A stretch of DNA of 64,000 nt from Pseudoalteromonas piscicida. Lineage in GTDB: Bacteria; Pseudomonadota; Gammaproteobacteria; Enterobacterales; Alteromonadaceae. Both the position numbers and the translations under genes were made by a program. The stretch spans positions 2,148,501 to 2,212,500 of the forward strand of contig NZ_CP011924.1 of assembly GCF_000238315.3 (NCBI RefSeq), read 5' to 3'. This document shows, one piece after another, positions 39,301 to 49,968 of the stretch; positions within the stretch are counted from its first letter, which is position 1; each line of letters opens with the position of its first letter. The notes under the pieces were generated by a model that was not told the origin of the DNA, did no database searches, and saw nothing but the letters and a program-made list of their open reading frames with translations.

Positions 39301-39746
39301 TCCCCCAACCTCGCAATTTCTTCACCAAACTCACGAATATCTTCGAAAGAGCGATATACCGAAGCAAATCGCACATAAGCCACTTTATCGAGCTTTTTGA
39401 GGGCTTCCATAATACATTCGCCAATCATGTCGCTTGGTACTTCACGTTCGCCCGTACCACGAATTTGAGATTTAATCTGGTGTACCACTTCTTCTATTTG
39501 TTCTGTGCTGACGGGGCGCTTTTCCAGCGCTCGGTGCATGCCATTAAGTAACTTATCTTCATTGAAAGGCTCTCTGGTTCCATCTTGCTTTATTACGCGC
39601 GGCATTAAGAGCTCTGCACCTTCAAAAGTGGTAAAGCGTTCGTGGCATAAAATACACTCACGACGGCGACGGACTTGGTGGCCGGAAGCAACCAAACGTG
39701 AATCTATCACTTTGGTATCTTTGGCTGTACAGAATGGACAATGCAT
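39297..39746 (-). CDS. nrdR: Transcriptional repressor NrdR
   Basis: Nucleotide-sensing repressor of ribonucleotide reductase genes. Zinc ribbon at the N terminus (MHCPFC and CILCHERF), then an ATP-cone (about 49-139). The 149 residues match the family. First gene of the nrdR-rib-nusB run; downstream of glyA, separated by a terminator. Confidence 0.97.
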   Translation of the reverse strand: MHCPFCTAKDTKVIDSRLVASGHQVRRRRECILCHERFTTFEGAELLMPRVIKQDGTREPFNEDKLLNGMHRALEKRPVSTEQIEEVVHQIKSQIRGTGEREVPSDMIGECIMEALKKLDKVAYVRFASVYRSFEDIREFGEEIARLGD

Positions 39747-39770
39747 AGACGCTCTCGTTGACTCAAAAAC

Positions 39771-39796
39771 AAAAAAGGCCGCTTGAATGCGGCCTT
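39771..39796 (-). terminator. Rho-independent terminator of glyA
   Basis: Stem AAGGCCGC-loop-GCGGCCTT followed on the minus strand by TTTTTT, 36 bases after the glyA stop. Confidence 0.9.
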
Positions 39797-39831
39797 AATC
39801 ATAACAAAAAACTGCTTTTTTGTGAGCGAAA

Positions 39832-41088
39832 TTATGCGTAAACAGGTAATTTAGCGCAAATTGCTTTTACTTTTTCTTTCACTTGTGCCTGTACAGACTC
39901 ATCATTGATGTTGTCTAGTACGTCACAGATCCAGCCAGCAAGCTCTTTCGACTCAGCTTCTTTGAAGCCACGACGAGTGATCGCAGGAGAACCGATACGC
40001 AGACCAGAAGTAACGAACGGTGAACGTGGATCGTTTGGTACAGAGTTTTTGTTTACTGTGATGTTTGCACGGCCAAGCGCTGCATCTGCATCTTTACCTG
40101 TGATGTCTTTATCAATCAGATCAAGTAGGAACAGGTGGTTTTCAGTTTTGCCAGAAACCACTTTATAACCACGCTCCTGAAGTACCGCAACCATAGCTTG
40201 TGCATTTTTAACCACTTGCTCTTGGTATGACTTGAACTCTGGCTGTAGTGCTTCTTTGAACGCAACCGCTTTTGCAGCGATAACGTGACATAGAGGACCA
40301 CCTTGACCACCAGGGAATACGGCAGAGTTTAGCTTTTTATAGATTTCTTCATCATCACAAGCAGAGATGATAAGACCACCACGAGGACCCGCCAGCGTTT
40401 TGTGCGTTGTTGTTGTTACAACGTGTGCATGAGGCACTGGGCTTGGGTAAATACCAGCGGCAACAAGACCTGCAACGTGCGCCATATCAACAAGTAGGTA
40501 AGCACCTACTTTATCAGCGATTTCGCGGAACTTAGCCCAGTCAACGATACCTGAGTACGCAGAGAAACCACCGATGATCATTTTTGGCTTGTGCTCAAGT
40601 GCTAACGCTTCAACTTGCGCGTAATCGATTTCGCCAGTTTCTTCGTTTAAACCGTACTGAATAGCATTGTACGTTTTACCAGAGAAGTTTACGTGTGAAC
40701 CGTGCGTTAAGTGACCACCGTGAGCAAGGCTCATACCTAGCACAGTGTCATGTGGCTGAAGTAGCGCTTGGAATACCGCCGCGTTTGCTTGTGAGCCTGC
40801 GTGAGGCTGAACGTTTGCGTAAGTCGAACCAAATAGCGCATTGGCACGGTCAATCGCGAGTTGCTCAACCACATCAACGTGCTCACAACCACCGTAATAA
40901 CGCTTACCTGGGTAACCTTCAGCATACTTGTTTGTTAGCTGAGAACCCTGCGCTTCAAGTACACGTGGGCTACAGTAGTTCTCAGAAGCGATAAGCTCGA
41001 TGTGCTCTTCTTGACGTGAAGTTTCTGCTTCAATCGCTGCAAATAGTTCTGGGTCAAAATCTGCAATATTCATGTTACGTTCTAACAT
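39832..41088 (-). CDS. glyA: Serine hydroxymethyltransferase
   Basis: PLP enzyme that interconverts serine and glycine and feeds one-carbon units to tetrahydrofolate. The 418 residues carry the Schiff-base Lys in [13 protein letters not shown] and the N-terminal [26 protein letters not shown] and the GSQANAAV segments. AGGAG sits before the ATG at 41088. Monocistronic by context: a terminator follows and a 257-base gap precedes it. Confidence 0.98.
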   Translation of the reverse strand: MLERNMNIADFDPELFAAIEAETSRQEEHIELIASENYCSPRVLEAQGSQLTNKYAEGYPGKRYYGGCEHVDVVEQLAIDRANALFGSTYANVQPHAGSQANAAVFQALLQPHDTVLGMSLAHGGHLTHGSHVNFSGKTYNAIQYGLNEETGEIDYAQVEALALEHKPKMIIGGFSAYSGIVDWAKFREIADKVGAYLLVDMAHVAGLVAAGIYPSPVPHAHVVTTTTHKTLAGPRGGLIISACDDEEIYKKLNSAVFPGGQGGPLCHVIAAKAVAFKEALQPEFKSYQEQVVKNAQAMVAVLQERGYKVVSGKTENHLFLLDLIDKDITGKDADAALGRANITVNKNSVPNDPRSPFVTSGLRIGSPAITRRGFKEAESKELAGWICDVLDNINDESVQAQVKEKVKAICAKLPVYA

Positions 41089-41306
41089 GGTTTCTCCTAG
41101 GTAAACGTAAGGGTATTTTTAAAGACAATCTAGCATCACAAGATAACCAGTTTGCCTATGAAATCAGCATGGGCATATTTAAGCAGGGATTGAATTTATT
41201 TCACACCCCTATCGCGATGATATTTTTTTATTTAAACATTAATATTTTAAATAAGACAACCTAAGTTGTATTTGAAAAGCTAATATAGTCTTGAAATTGA
41301 CCTTAT

Positions 41307-41331
41307 CTGAGTGGGCGTTCTACCCACTCAG
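41307..41331 (-). terminator. Stem-loop after thrC
   Basis: Perfect 9-bp stem CTGAGTGGG / CCCACTCAG with a 7-base loop, 15 bases after the thrC stop. No T run follows on the minus strand. The rest of the gap to glyA (41089-41306) is AT-rich and should hold the glyA promoter; I see no gene in it. Confidence 0.6.
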
Positions 41332-41345
41332 ACAGGCTCTCTGAT

Positions 41346-42629
41346 TTAGTTGAGTTTTGCTAACATTGCTGCCTTCAAAGCATCATAATCTGCACTAAGC
41401 GGCTCTGCCAAACATGGTTTTTGCAATGCATCGACCAACGGTTTTGGCATGTCAAGCTTCTGATTTAAAACACCTTCTACAGATTCCTTAAACTTCGCAG
41501 GATGCGCAGTGGCAAGGAAAATTCCGGTTTCATCCGCTTGAGAGTCCAGCGCTAATCCTTCGTAGGCTATCGCAGTATGTGGCTCAGCCAAGTAACCTTT
41601 ATCATGTAATTCTTGCATTACTGTCTGAGTTCGCGCTTCCGTCACCGAACGTGAATAAAAGTCATGTTTGTTAAAATCCCCTCTTTCTAGCATGATTTCA
41701 ACTCGAGGCCAGTTATTAGGTTTACTCACGTCCATCGCATTAGAGAGTGACTCCAAAGTGTCGTTTGGTTGCCACTCACCCGAGGCAATATAACGGGGTA
41801 CAGTATCATTTTGGTTTGTCGTGGCACTTAACTTGGCAATCGGCAGTCCAATCGCGGCCGCAATCATCGCCGCACAGACATTACCGAAGTTACCACTTGG
41901 CACTGAAACATGCACTTTATCACGCTGCGACTTAGGTAATTGCGCTAGCGCTTCAAAGTAATAACACACTTGCGCCACTAAACGACTGATGTTGATGGAG
42001 TTTGCCGAATTAAGACCAAGCTTTTGCTTTACTTCGTCATCAAGGAATGCAGACTTTACCATCGCTTGGCAGTCATCAAAGCTGCCATCTACAGCATAAC
42101 AATGAATGTTTTTCCCAAGTGTTGTAAACAGCTTTTGTTGGGCAAGCGAAATTTTGCCATGAGGGTAAAGGATCACCACATCGACATTTTCTTTTTCGTA
42201 AAAGGCATGGGCAACGGCGGCGCCAGTATCGCCACTTGTTGCCGTGAGGATAGTCACGCGCTCACCTTGATTAAACATGCTAATGCATTCAGCCATAAAG
42301 CGGCCGCCAAAGTCCTTAAACGCCAGTGTTGGTCCATGAAAAAGCTCTAAACAATGCTGATTTTTAGCAACTTCGACTAACTTAGCTGGGAAATTAAAGG
42401 CGCGTTTTACCATTGCATCGAGCGTATCTTGTGGTAGTTCATCACCAATAAGGTGATGTAATACCTTGGCACTACGCTCAGCAAAAGGTAATTCAAGTAG
42501 TGCATCAACATCCGCAATACGCTCAAATGTAGGAGGAAAAAAAACCCCTTGGTTACGACCTAAACCGATTTTTACCGCTTCAACGAATGAGACTATCTGC
42601 TGTTCGTCTTTTAAATTCACTAATTTCAT
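41346..42629 (-). CDS. thrC: Threonine synthase
   Basis: PLP enzyme for the last step of threonine synthesis, O-phosphohomoserine to threonine. The 427 residues from ATG 42629 show the PLP Lys in GPTLAFKDFGGRFM, TATSGDTGAAVAHAF and VPSGNFGNV. The ATG shares a base with the thrB stop (TAATG). An upstream ATG at 42677 inside thrB is unlikely. Confidence 0.98.
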   Translation of the reverse strand: MKLVNLKDEQQIVSFVEAVKIGLGRNQGVFFPPTFERIADVDALLELPFAERSAKVLHHLIGDELPQDTLDAMVKRAFNFPAKLVEVAKNQHCLELFHGPTLAFKDFGGRFMAECISMFNQGERVTILTATSGDTGAAVAHAFYEKENVDVVILYPHGKISLAQQKLFTTLGKNIHCYAVDGSFDDCQAMVKSAFLDDEVKQKLGLNSANSINISRLVAQVCYYFEALAQLPKSQRDKVHVSVPSGNFGNVCAAMIAAAIGLPIAKLSATTNQNDTVPRYIASGEWQPNDTLESLSNAMDVSKPNNWPRVEIMLERGDFNKHDFYSRSVTEARTQTVMQELHDKGYLAEPHTAIAYEGLALDSQADETGIFLATAHPAKFKESVEGVLNQKLDMPKPLVDALQKPCLAEPLSADYDALKAAMLAKLN

Positions 42630-43567
42630 TACTTTTGATCCTTTAATTCTCTTGTGCCAAGCATATCTAATCGGCAAACATGGCTAAACCCTGCTTCATT
42701 AATGTAATTTTGTTGCAACCATTGCTGCACTGCATTTGCCTGTTGCTCTGACTTACAAATAGCAAATAATGTGGGCCCTGCCCCTGAAATACTCACCAGC
42801 TCAGCACCTAGGGCTGGTAGCGCGTCTTTTGCCTCACTAAAGCCGGCAATGAGTGGCGCTCTCGCTTCCTCGGCAATGCTGTCTTTCATCATCGACAGTG
42901 CTTTGTCAAATTGACCTGACTGCATCAATAAACAAAAGCCCGACAATCGCTGGGCAAATTCCACCGTATCATGCAAAGAAAATTGCTGTGGTAGTGCTTG
43001 CCTTGCTTTCGCTGTATTCAAGGCAAAGCCAGGATATGCAATAACATAAAACCAGCTCTCATCATGCGCAACACTGATTGCTTTACTTGGGATGCAGTCT
43101 GCCGTCAGTTGTAGTCCACCAAGGTAGCATGGCGTGATGTTGTCATAGTGACGACCGCCACTGACCTTTGCTTCAAAGTCGGCCATCAATTCAATGAGCG
43201 CCTCTTGGCTCAATTGCGTATTGGCAAAATCATTAAGTGCAGCAAAAGCGGCAACCACAGAGCATGCACTTGAACCTAAACCTGAACCAACAGGAAGGCC
43301 CTTATATAAGGTCATAGCAACTGCTGGCATGTTTGGTGCCACATGCAGTTTGAAGTGCTGTAAACACTGAAACGCCAAATTGTCTTTAGGATCGGCGGAG
43401 AGCTTTTCTGCATATGGACCAATACAATTGAACGTATCACGCTCTGCGGCTTCAACACTGACCTGATCGCCCAATAAACTGCCATCAATAGGCTGGATTG
43501 CGGCGCCAAGGGCGTCAAAGCCAACACAAAAATTGCCCATTGACGCTGGTGCATAAAACGTTTTCAT
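42629..43567 (-). CDS. thrB: Homoserine kinase
   Basis: GHMP kinase that phosphorylates homoserine. The 312 residues carry the ATP-binding GLPVGSGLGSSACSVVA (about 86-102) and the late GAGPTLFA motif. Five bases after thrA; overlaps thrC by one base. Confidence 0.97.
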   Translation of the reverse strand: MKTFYAPASMGNFCVGFDALGAAIQPIDGSLLGDQVSVEAAERDTFNCIGPYAEKLSADPKDNLAFQCLQHFKLHVAPNMPAVAMTLYKGLPVGSGLGSSACSVVAAFAALNDFANTQLSQEALIELMADFEAKVSGGRHYDNITPCYLGGLQLTADCIPSKAISVAHDESWFYVIAYPGFALNTAKARQALPQQFSLHDTVEFAQRLSGFCLLMQSGQFDKALSMMKDSIAEEARAPLIAGFSEAKDALPALGAELVSISGAGPTLFAICKSEQQANAVQQWLQQNYINEAGFSHVCRLDMLGTRELKDQK

Positions 43568-43572
43568 AACTC

Positions 43573-45990
43573 CTACCTCGACAGCGTTTTTAGGATATCA
43601 GCAAATACGCCTGCAGAGGTTACTTCTGCGCCCGCACCATAACCTCTGATCACAAAAGGCTTTGGTTGATAATACTGACTTAAAATAGCCAGTGCGTTTT
43701 CACCGTCACGAATATCGTACAGAGCGTGCTCTTTATCTACCGCTTCAATGCCAACGCGGCATTTACCGTCAACGATTGAACCGACATAGCGCAGCACTTG
43801 CCCTTGTGCTTTTGCTGCCGCAATACGCGCTGCGAAAGCATCATCTAATTGTGGTAATTGCGCCATAAATTCATCAACACTGGCGCCCTCAGCAAACCCT
43901 TCAGGTAATACTGATTCAACTTCAATATCACTGAGTTCCAACGGCAGCCCCGATTCACGGGCAATGATAAGCAGCTTACGCGCGACATCCGTACCGGATA
44001 AGTCATCGCGCGGATCTGGCTCTGTAAAACCACTTTGTTTGGCTTTCTCTGTCGCTTCCGATAGCGATAAACCATCCGACAATACGCCAAAGATATACGA
44101 TAGCGAGCCAGACAAAATACCACTGAATGAAAGCAATTCATCTCCTGCGCCAAACAGCAATTTAAGGTTGTCTAATACAGGGAGTCCGGCGCCAACGTTG
44201 GTTTCGTATAGAAAGTGACGGCGCTTGGCTAGCGCAGCCTGCTGTAGTGACTGATAATACTCAAAGCTGCCAGTGTTGGCTTTTTTGTTAGCCGCAACAA
44301 CATGAAAGCCCGCATTAAGAAAGTCTAAATAGCCATCGGCAACGAACTGAGCTGCACTACAATCAACAATCACAGGGTTAATTAAATGATTTTGTCTAAC
44401 AAACTGGCTAACCTGTTGTAAATCAAAGCCCGACTCAGCTTTCTCTAGTGCCAGTTCCCAGTTATCAAACGGTACGCCTTCTGGGTCTAAATAACACTTA
44501 CTTGAGTTTGCAATTCCATAGAGGTTCAAGCGTATATTACGTTTTTCAAGCCATGCTTGTTGCTTATGAAACTGCTTCATTAATTCTTGACCCACTAGAC
44601 CACAGCCAATCAGGAAAACATCGATGGACGGTACATGCGTGAAGAAGTTTTCATGACATACTTTTACTGCATCTTGGCAAAGTTCACCGTCAACCACCGC
44701 CGAAATCGAACTCTCTGTTGAGTCCTGTGCGATGGCGACAATATTCACCTGAGCCTGTGCAAGTGACGCAAAGAATTTGGCCGCAAGACCTTTGTGCGCT
44801 TTCATGTTATCGCCAACCAAAGTAACGATAGCAAGGTTACGTTGCACTTCAATTGGGTCAATTAATCCTGCTTGCGTTTCAAGCTCAAATGCCTGTTCAA
44901 GCGCAACCAGCGCAAGTGTTAAGTCTTGCTCATGGACACAGAAACTGATGCTGAATTCACAAGAAGATTGCGTAATAAGTACGATGGATACATTATCTGC
45001 TGCCAGTGCGGAAAAGACCCGAGCAGCCATGCCAACCTTGCCTTTCATCCCAGGTCCTGCCACGGTCAACATAGCCAGTTTATCAAGACTCGAAAGCGCT
45101 TTTACTGGAGCCTCGCCACCGCCTTGAGCACAAATCAGTGAACCCGGCACTTCTGGATCATGAGTATTTTTAATTTCACAAGGCACATCTGCTTTGGCGC
45201 AAGGTAAAATGGTTTTTGGGTGCAGCACTTTAGCGCCAAAATAAGATAGCTCCATGGCTTCTTTATAAGATAGCACGTCGACCTTAGTCGCTTTCTTTAT
45301 CAGGCGAGGATCTGCACTGTAGACACCATCAACGTCAGTCCAGATTTGGCAGATTTCGGCTTCTAGGCATGCAGCAGCGACTGCCGCAGAGTAGTCAGAA
45401 CCATTGCGACCAAGCGTTGTCAGCTCGCCCGCTTCATTGCTTCCCGTAAATCCTGCCATGATATAAAAACGCGACGCTTGGGCACGCACCAACTCTGCAA
45501 AACATAATTTACTTAGCTTAAGGTCAACCTCGGCATCAAGATACCCGCCCTGCGTTTTTACGCACGCGTCAGCACTAAGCGCTACTGAATCTGATTGCAG
45601 CATGGTGTCCATCAACGCAACGCTAATACGTTCGCCAAAACTAATGACATAGGCTCTTGCTTGATCTGGGCAATGTCCTAGTAACTTGGCGCCATCTAAT
45701 TTATTCTTAAGTAATTCAAAGTCAGGCCAGCCCACAACACCGCCGTACACCGCTTGCACTTCATTGTGTAAGCCTTGGCTGCGGGAAGTAAATGACTGCC
45801 ACTGGGAGTCAAACGCTTCCCCTCGTCCAGCCAAATCAGCAAGCTCAACAAGCTGATCTGTCATGCCACCGGGAGCCGACAGCACGACAAGCGCTTGCTG
45901 CTGGCCGTGGTCTTTAACTAGCTCACTGACTCTTTGTAAACAGGCAAAATCTTTGAGGGAAGACCCTCCAAACTTTAGTACTCGCATCAT
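43573..45990 (-). CDS. thrA: Bifunctional aspartokinase I / homoserine dehydrogenase I
   Basis: Catalyses the first and third steps of the aspartate-to-threonine pathway. Aspartokinase domain (1-285): VLKFGGSSL, the [15 protein letters not shown] site and [12 protein letters not shown]. Two ACT domains (about 310-455) for threonine feedback. Homoserine dehydrogenase (about 460-805): [21 protein letters not shown] and the [10 protein letters not shown] segment. The 805 residues are normal (E. coli 820). The start has two tandem ATGs (45990 and 45987) after GAGGA. Preceded by the thr leader and attenuator. Confidence 0.98.
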   Translation of the reverse strand: MMRVLKFGGSSLKDFACLQRVSELVKDHGQQQALVVLSAPGGMTDQLVELADLAGRGEAFDSQWQSFTSRSQGLHNEVQAVYGGVVGWPDFELLKNKLDGAKLLGHCPDQARAYVISFGERISVALMDTMLQSDSVALSADACVKTQGGYLDAEVDLKLSKLCFAELVRAQASRFYIMAGFTGSNEAGELTTLGRNGSDYSAAVAAACLEAEICQIWTDVDGVYSADPRLIKKATKVDVLSYKEAMELSYFGAKVLHPKTILPCAKADVPCEIKNTHDPEVPGSLICAQGGGEAPVKALSSLDKLAMLTVAGPGMKGKVGMAARVFSALAADNVSIVLITQSSCEFSISFCVHEQDLTLALVALEQAFELETQAGLIDPIEVQRNLAIVTLVGDNMKAHKGLAAKFFASLAQAQVNIVAIAQDSTESSISAVVDGELCQDAVKVCHENFFTHVPSIDVFLIGCGLVGQELMKQFHKQQAWLEKRNIRLNLYGIANSSKCYLDPEGVPFDNWELALEKAESGFDLQQVSQFVRQNHLINPVIVDCSAAQFVADGYLDFLNAGFHVVAANKKANTGSFEYYQSLQQAALAKRRHFLYETNVGAGLPVLDNLKLLFGAGDELLSFSGILSGSLSYIFGVLSDGLSLSEATEKAKQSGFTEPDPRDDLSGTDVARKLLIIARESGLPLELSDIEVESVLPEGFAEGASVDEFMAQLPQLDDAFAARIAAAKAQGQVLRYVGSIVDGKCRVGIEAVDKEHALYDIRDGENALAILSQYYQPKPFVIRGYGAGAEVTSAGVFADILKTLSR

Positions 45991-46009
45991 TTTTCCTCAT
46001 TCCAAAAAC

Positions 46010-46043
46010 AAAAAAGGCCTGTGTTCTTAGTGAACACAGGCCT
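46010..46043 (-). terminator. thr operon attenuator
   Basis: Perfect 11-bp stem (46016-46026 with 46032-46042; GGCCTGTGTTC type) and T run (46010-46015 as A on the plus strand), between the leader peptide stop and thrA. This is the termination hairpin of a classical amino-acid attenuator. Confidence 0.9.
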
Positions 46044-46069
46044 TTTCAAACTCGCACTGACCTATGCCA

Positions 46070-46126
46070 CTATCCCGTTAGGATGGTGGTTGTAATAATG
46101 GTCGTAGTGATAATATTCGTTTTCAT
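46070..46126 (-). CDS. thrL: thr operon leader peptide
   Basis: An 18-residue peptide starting ATG at 46126 and ending TAG: MKTNIITTTIITTTILTG. Eight Thr and five Ile codons out of 18 make ribosome stalling respond to charged tRNA-Thr and tRNA-Ile, as in E. coli thrL. It lies 80 bases before thrA with the attenuator hairpin between. Too short for usual gene finders but clear from composition and position. Confidence 0.92.
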   Translation of the reverse strand: MKTNIITTTIITTTILTG

Positions 46127-46183
46127 AATTTTAGAGTGCCTGAAGTTTAGCCGCGCTGTCAATACGAAAGAGCAAAATAGATT

Positions 46184-46219
46184 ATGCAAATTTTTAATAG
46201 TGACATTTGTAATTTGCAT
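46184..46219 (-). repeat. AT-rich inverted repeat between the response regulator and the thr leader
   Basis: Nine-bp perfect arms ATGCAAATT (46184-46192) and AATTTGCAT (46211-46219), 18 bases apart. It lies eight bases after the response-regulator stop and upstream of the thr promoter region. Could be a weak terminator or an operator. Confidence 0.4.
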
Positions 46220-46226
46220 ATATAAG

Positions 46227-46592
46227 TTATCGGATACCAAACTGGTGCAGTAATCCTAATAACTGCTCTGCTTTAACCGGTTTTTCTAAAAACCCTAACG
46301 CTCCCAAATTCGCTACCCTTTCTTTCATCTTGGCCTGAACATCTGCCGAAATAACCACCACGAAACATTCAATTCGGTGTGCTTTTATTGCCTCTAACAC
46401 AGCAATCCCATCAAGTATTGGCATGGTTAAATCCAGGCACAATAAATCTATTTGCTGAGTTTTCAGTAAATCAATCGCCTGCTGGCCATTCTGTGCTTGG
46501 TGCAAGGTCAGGTCTAATTTGCTCTGTAAGTTTTTAATGACTTGTTTACGGGCGACAGCCGAATCATCGCAAACTAAGACGGAATAACTCAT
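46227..46592 (-). CDS. Single-domain response regulator (receiver only)
   Basis: A 121-residue CheY-like protein without an output domain. Receiver landmarks: acidic pair Asp9-Asp10, phosphorylation site Asp54 in LCLDLTMP, Ser/Thr switch VVVISAD and Lys in FLEKPVKAEQ. Divergent from a sensor histidine kinase gene 198 bases away, its likely partner (inference). It probably acts through protein contacts with a kinase or enzyme. Confidence 0.9.
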   Translation of the reverse strand: MSYSVLVCDDSAVARKQVIKNLQSKLDLTLHQAQNGQQAIDLLKTQQIDLLCLDLTMPILDGIAVLEAIKAHRIECFVVVISADVQAKMKERVANLGALGFLEKPVKAEQLLGLLHQFGIR

Positions 46593-46790
46593 AAAGTGGT
46601 CAGTCTTGTACTATCGTTAATAAAACGGTCACTGGATATCGCTATCTTATAACACATTAAACTTTCCTAGGTAAGGCGCTAAAAAGCATAATTAATGAAG
46701 ATAATTATTTATTTTTAACCATTTATTGGCTAACTTTAAAAACAGATTATACAAAGGCGATGAACTTACCGTAGGAGCTCAGCTTAATTC

Positions 46791-48551
46791 ATGCTGCAAA
46801 AAAGCCTCTCAAAAAAATTGCTCACCAATGTGCTGTCGGTTTACTTCCTTCTAACCTTTGTCGTCACATGTGGTCAAATCGTTGCTGAATACGTCAATAC
46901 CAAAGACTATATTCGCAATGAACTTACCATGCTGCAAAAAACCTTTAGCCGCAGTTTGACCCGTGCCATTTGGGAGCTCAATACGAAGCAGACCGTTACT
47001 ACGGCAGAAGGCCTACTTGCGATCCCCATGATCGAAGGAATTATTGTACGTGATGACAGTGGCGAGATTATTTCACAGCTTGGCCGCTCACTAGATATTC
47101 ACGAGCTGTATAGTCAACAGCTTGTTCAAGAAGAAGCAATAATCGAAGATACACCATCCGGTTTATTTGGTTACACATTTCCGTTGATTTTTGAATTCTC
47201 GGGACGTGCAACACAAGTCGGTGATGTTACATTGTTTTCTAGCCGGGAGGTGGTCTTTAGTCGCATCATGATCTCTATCTACTTTTTGATAGGTAATGCG
47301 ATGATCAAGACGACTTTCTTGATTATTCTATTTTTAATTGCCTTCAGAAAGCTACTTACCGAGCCATTAAGCGACCTCACCGAGCAAATTGAAGACTTTG
47401 AGGTCGACAACGTTGATGGCCATAAAATAGATATCGGCGCAAAAGAGCGCAATGAACTAAAGATCATGGAAGAGGCATTCAATAAGCTAATTGATAAGGT
47501 CTCTGAATATCGTAAAAAGCTCGATCAAACTCAAAAAGAGCTTTTGATCAGCAATGAAAAGCTCGACCAACATAATATTCAATTGGAACAAGAAGTCGCA
47601 CGTAAGACTTCGAACCTTAGCCAAGCGATGATGGATCTTCAACAACAAAAATATGAATTAGAAAAGCAGAAGTTAACGCTCACAGAAGAGATTGATTTAA
47701 GAAAACAAACAGAAGAAGAACTACTAACGAAACAAAAAGAACTTGAGAAATACGTAGACGAGCTAAATATGGCTCAAGAGCGCTTAGTGGGCTCTGAAAA
47801 AATGGCAGCACTTGGTGGTCTCGTTGCTGGTATTACGCACGATATTAATACACCCGTTGGTATTGGCGTGACTGCGACCTCGTTCTTACAGGAACGTTTA
47901 GATCAGCTTGAGGCGGCTTACAACGGAAAAACCTTGTCACCAAAAGCGTTAGAAGAATTCATTAGCGAAGCAAAGCAAAGTGCCAGTCTACTTACCACCA
48001 ATTTAGACCGCGCATCGGAGCTTGTCGCAAGCTTTAAACAAATTGCAGTCGATCAGGCCAGTGAGGCGGTTCGTACTATTAACCTGAAACAATACCTTGG
48101 TGAAGTGATCCGCTCATTGCATCCAAAATTGAAGAAAACTCATCATCAAGTGAATGTTGAATGTCCTGAAGACATGACGCTAAATTTACCAGCTGGGGCA
48201 ATTAGCCAAATATTCACTAACCTTATCATGAACTCTTTGATCCATGGTTTTGAAAATCAAGACCAAGGACAAATAGATATTAAGATTAAAGAAGACAATG
48301 GTATGGTAAATATTGTCTACAAAGACAACGGCAAAGGCGTGAGTAAAGCCCAACTAGACAGGTTGTTTGACCCCTTCTTTACAACCAAACGCGATCAGGG
48401 TGGTAGTGGGCTTGGTACCCATATTACCCTAAACCTCGTAAAACAAACCTTGAATGGGGATATCGAAGTAAATAGCGAAGAAGGCAAAGGCCTCACCTAC
48501 TACATCAGCTTCCCAAAAGACTTACAAAAACCAATGGCGATGTTTAGCTAA
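46791..48551 (+). CDS. Sensor histidine kinase with periplasmic domain and long coiled coil
   Basis: A 586-residue membrane kinase. Helix 1 at about 12-32, a periplasmic sensor region (about 35-155), helix 2 at about 160-186, a HAMP-like linker, then about 120 residues of heptad-rich coiled coil (from 235). The phospho-acceptor His350 lies in GITHDINTPVGI, and the HATPase_c domain (about 460-580) has NLIMNSLIHGF, YKDNGKGV and GGSGLGTHITLNLV. No receiver or output domain of its own; the divergent receiver-only protein is the obvious candidate partner. The signal is unknown. Confidence 0.9.
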   Translation: MLQKSLSKKLLTNVLSVYFLLTFVVTCGQIVAEYVNTKDYIRNELTMLQKTFSRSLTRAIWELNTKQTVTTAEGLLAIPMIEGIIVRDDSGEIISQLGRSLDIHELYSQQLVQEEAIIEDTPSGLFGYTFPLIFEFSGRATQVGDVTLFSSREVVFSRIMISIYFLIGNAMIKTTFLIILFLIAFRKLLTEPLSDLTEQIEDFEVDNVDGHKIDIGAKERNELKIMEEAFNKLIDKVSEYRKKLDQTQKELLISNEKLDQHNIQLEQEVARKTSNLSQAMMDLQQQKYELEKQKLTLTEEIDLRKQTEEELLTKQKELEKYVDELNMAQERLVGSEKMAALGGLVAGITHDINTPVGIGVTATSFLQERLDQLEAAYNGKTLSPKALEEFISEAKQSASLLTTNLDRASELVASFKQIAVDQASEAVRTINLKQYLGEVIRSLHPKLKKTHHQVNVECPEDMTLNLPAGAISQIFTNLIMNSLIHGFENQDQGQIDIKIKEDNGMVNIVYKDNGKGVSKAQLDRLFDPFFTTKRDQGGSGLGTHITLNLVKQTLNGDIEVNSEEGKGLTYYISFPKDLQKPMAMFS

Positions 48552-48706
48552 CCAAGTTTAGAACACAACAACCATCCAATACGCCATACTGCAAAGTGGC
48601 GTATTGGAGCAAGTATCCCCCCACCATCAAACATCATCTAGTGGAATACAAGCTGTGACCTTTTTGCTATGATGACCGCAATTTTATTCCAGACGGGCAT
48701 ATTTCT

Positions 48707-49621
48707 ATGTGGTTCAGTAACTTAATCTGCTACAAATTCAAACAAGATGTAACTTACGCACAAGAAGGTTTCGAAAAAGCACTCGAGCAGGATATTTTTC
48801 GTCCTTGTGGTAGCCAAGACATGACCACTTTTGGCTGGACTAAAGCTTTTGGCAAACATGGCCAAATGCTTTCTCATTTTTCTCAAGACAGTATCTTAGT
48901 TTGTGCTAAGCGCGAAGAAAAGGTGCTTCCTGCAGCCGTAGTCAATGAAATGGTCGCCGAAAAAATTGAGCAAATAGAGCAGCAAGAAAATCGTCCAGTA
49001 AAGAAAAAAGAAAAAGACGATATTAAAGAAAATATCCTAGCCACTTTATTGCCTCAGGCGTTCAAAAAATCGAGCCTACAATTTGCTTTTATCGACCAAA
49101 AGTCAGGTTGGGTGATTGTAAATAGCGCCAGCTTCAATAAAGCGGAAGAACTACTTGCACTACTGCGTAAGTCTCTGGGCACACTTCCTGTTGTACCTGC
49201 GTTTGCAAACTATGATTTAGACTTACAGCTAACACACTGGCTCACCGAGTTTAGTGCACCTGAAGGCTTTGCAATAGGCACCGACGCTGAGTTGCAAGAG
49301 CCAGACGACAACGGTGCTCAGGTAAAGTTAAAACAACATGACCTTTCATCAGACGAAATCAAAACGCACCTAGAAAACGGTAAACGTGTGACTAAACTCG
49401 CGTTAGATTGGCGTGAGCGCGTGAAGTTCGTTTTACAAAACGATGGCACATTAAAACGTTTAAGCTATGCAGAAGCACTTAAAGACCAAAATGCAGATAT
49501 TCCAAAAGAAGATCTAGCCGTTAAACTTGATGCTGACTTTATTTTAGTATCGGAAGAAATCAAAGAATTGTTAGAAGATCTAACCAAAGGTCTTGGTGAC
49601 GACGAAGGCTTAGCGTCTTAA
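48707..49621 (+). CDS. rdgC: Recombination-associated protein RdgC
   Basis: Ring-shaped, nucleoid-associated DNA-binding protein that limits RecA filament formation. The 304 residues match; the N terminus MWFSNLICYKF and FRPCGSQDMTTFGWTKAFG are characteristic, and the central charged linker (QQENRPVKKKEKDDIKENIL) and late LALDWRERVKFVL are typical. Confidence 0.96.
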   Translation: MWFSNLICYKFKQDVTYAQEGFEKALEQDIFRPCGSQDMTTFGWTKAFGKHGQMLSHFSQDSILVCAKREEKVLPAAVVNEMVAEKIEQIEQQENRPVKKKEKDDIKENILATLLPQAFKKSSLQFAFIDQKSGWVIVNSASFNKAEELLALLRKSLGTLPVVPAFANYDLDLQLTHWLTEFSAPEGFAIGTDAELQEPDDNGAQVKLKQHDLSSDEIKTHLENGKRVTKLALDWRERVKFVLQNDGTLKRLSYAEALKDQNADIPKEDLAVKLDADFILVSEEIKELLEDLTKGLGDDEGLAS

Positions 49622-49656
49622 TTTTACCATCTAGAATCTGTTGAGCTTTGAGTACG

Positions 49657-49689
49657 AAAAATTGATAGCGGATATGGCTATCAATTTTT
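49657..49689 (+). terminator. Rho-independent terminator of rdgC
   Basis: Perfect 13-bp stem AAAAATTGATAGC / GCTATCAATTTTT with a 7-base loop, 36 bases after rdgC. The stretch from here to the next start (49690-49968) shows no gene that I can support on either strand. Confidence 0.88.
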
Positions 49690-49968
49690 CTTTATCCAGT
49701 TCAATATTCTATCTTCACAAGGTCACTTTGCGCCAATAGCGAACGGACTGCACGCACTCAAGTGCGAGCGTTTAGTTACTGGCTCGCCACTTTATTTACA
49801 CTAACCAACGCATTTGTCGCGCTTTATTTACTCTTCAATGGCATGATAGGAATTCGGCTTTGGCAGTAACGCTTTACTAACCTGAATTTCAGGCATCGAA
49901 GACTATTTACTCCAGTAGTCCGATACCCAACAACGGTAACTCGTACAATTAAACGGAGTTTGACGCGC

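Noticed and set aside
46121..46160. TTGACA near 46160 with TAAAAT as the thr promoter
   Set aside because: The spacing is about 23 bases and the -10-like box abuts the thrL start codon, leaving no room for a leader; promoter left uncalled.
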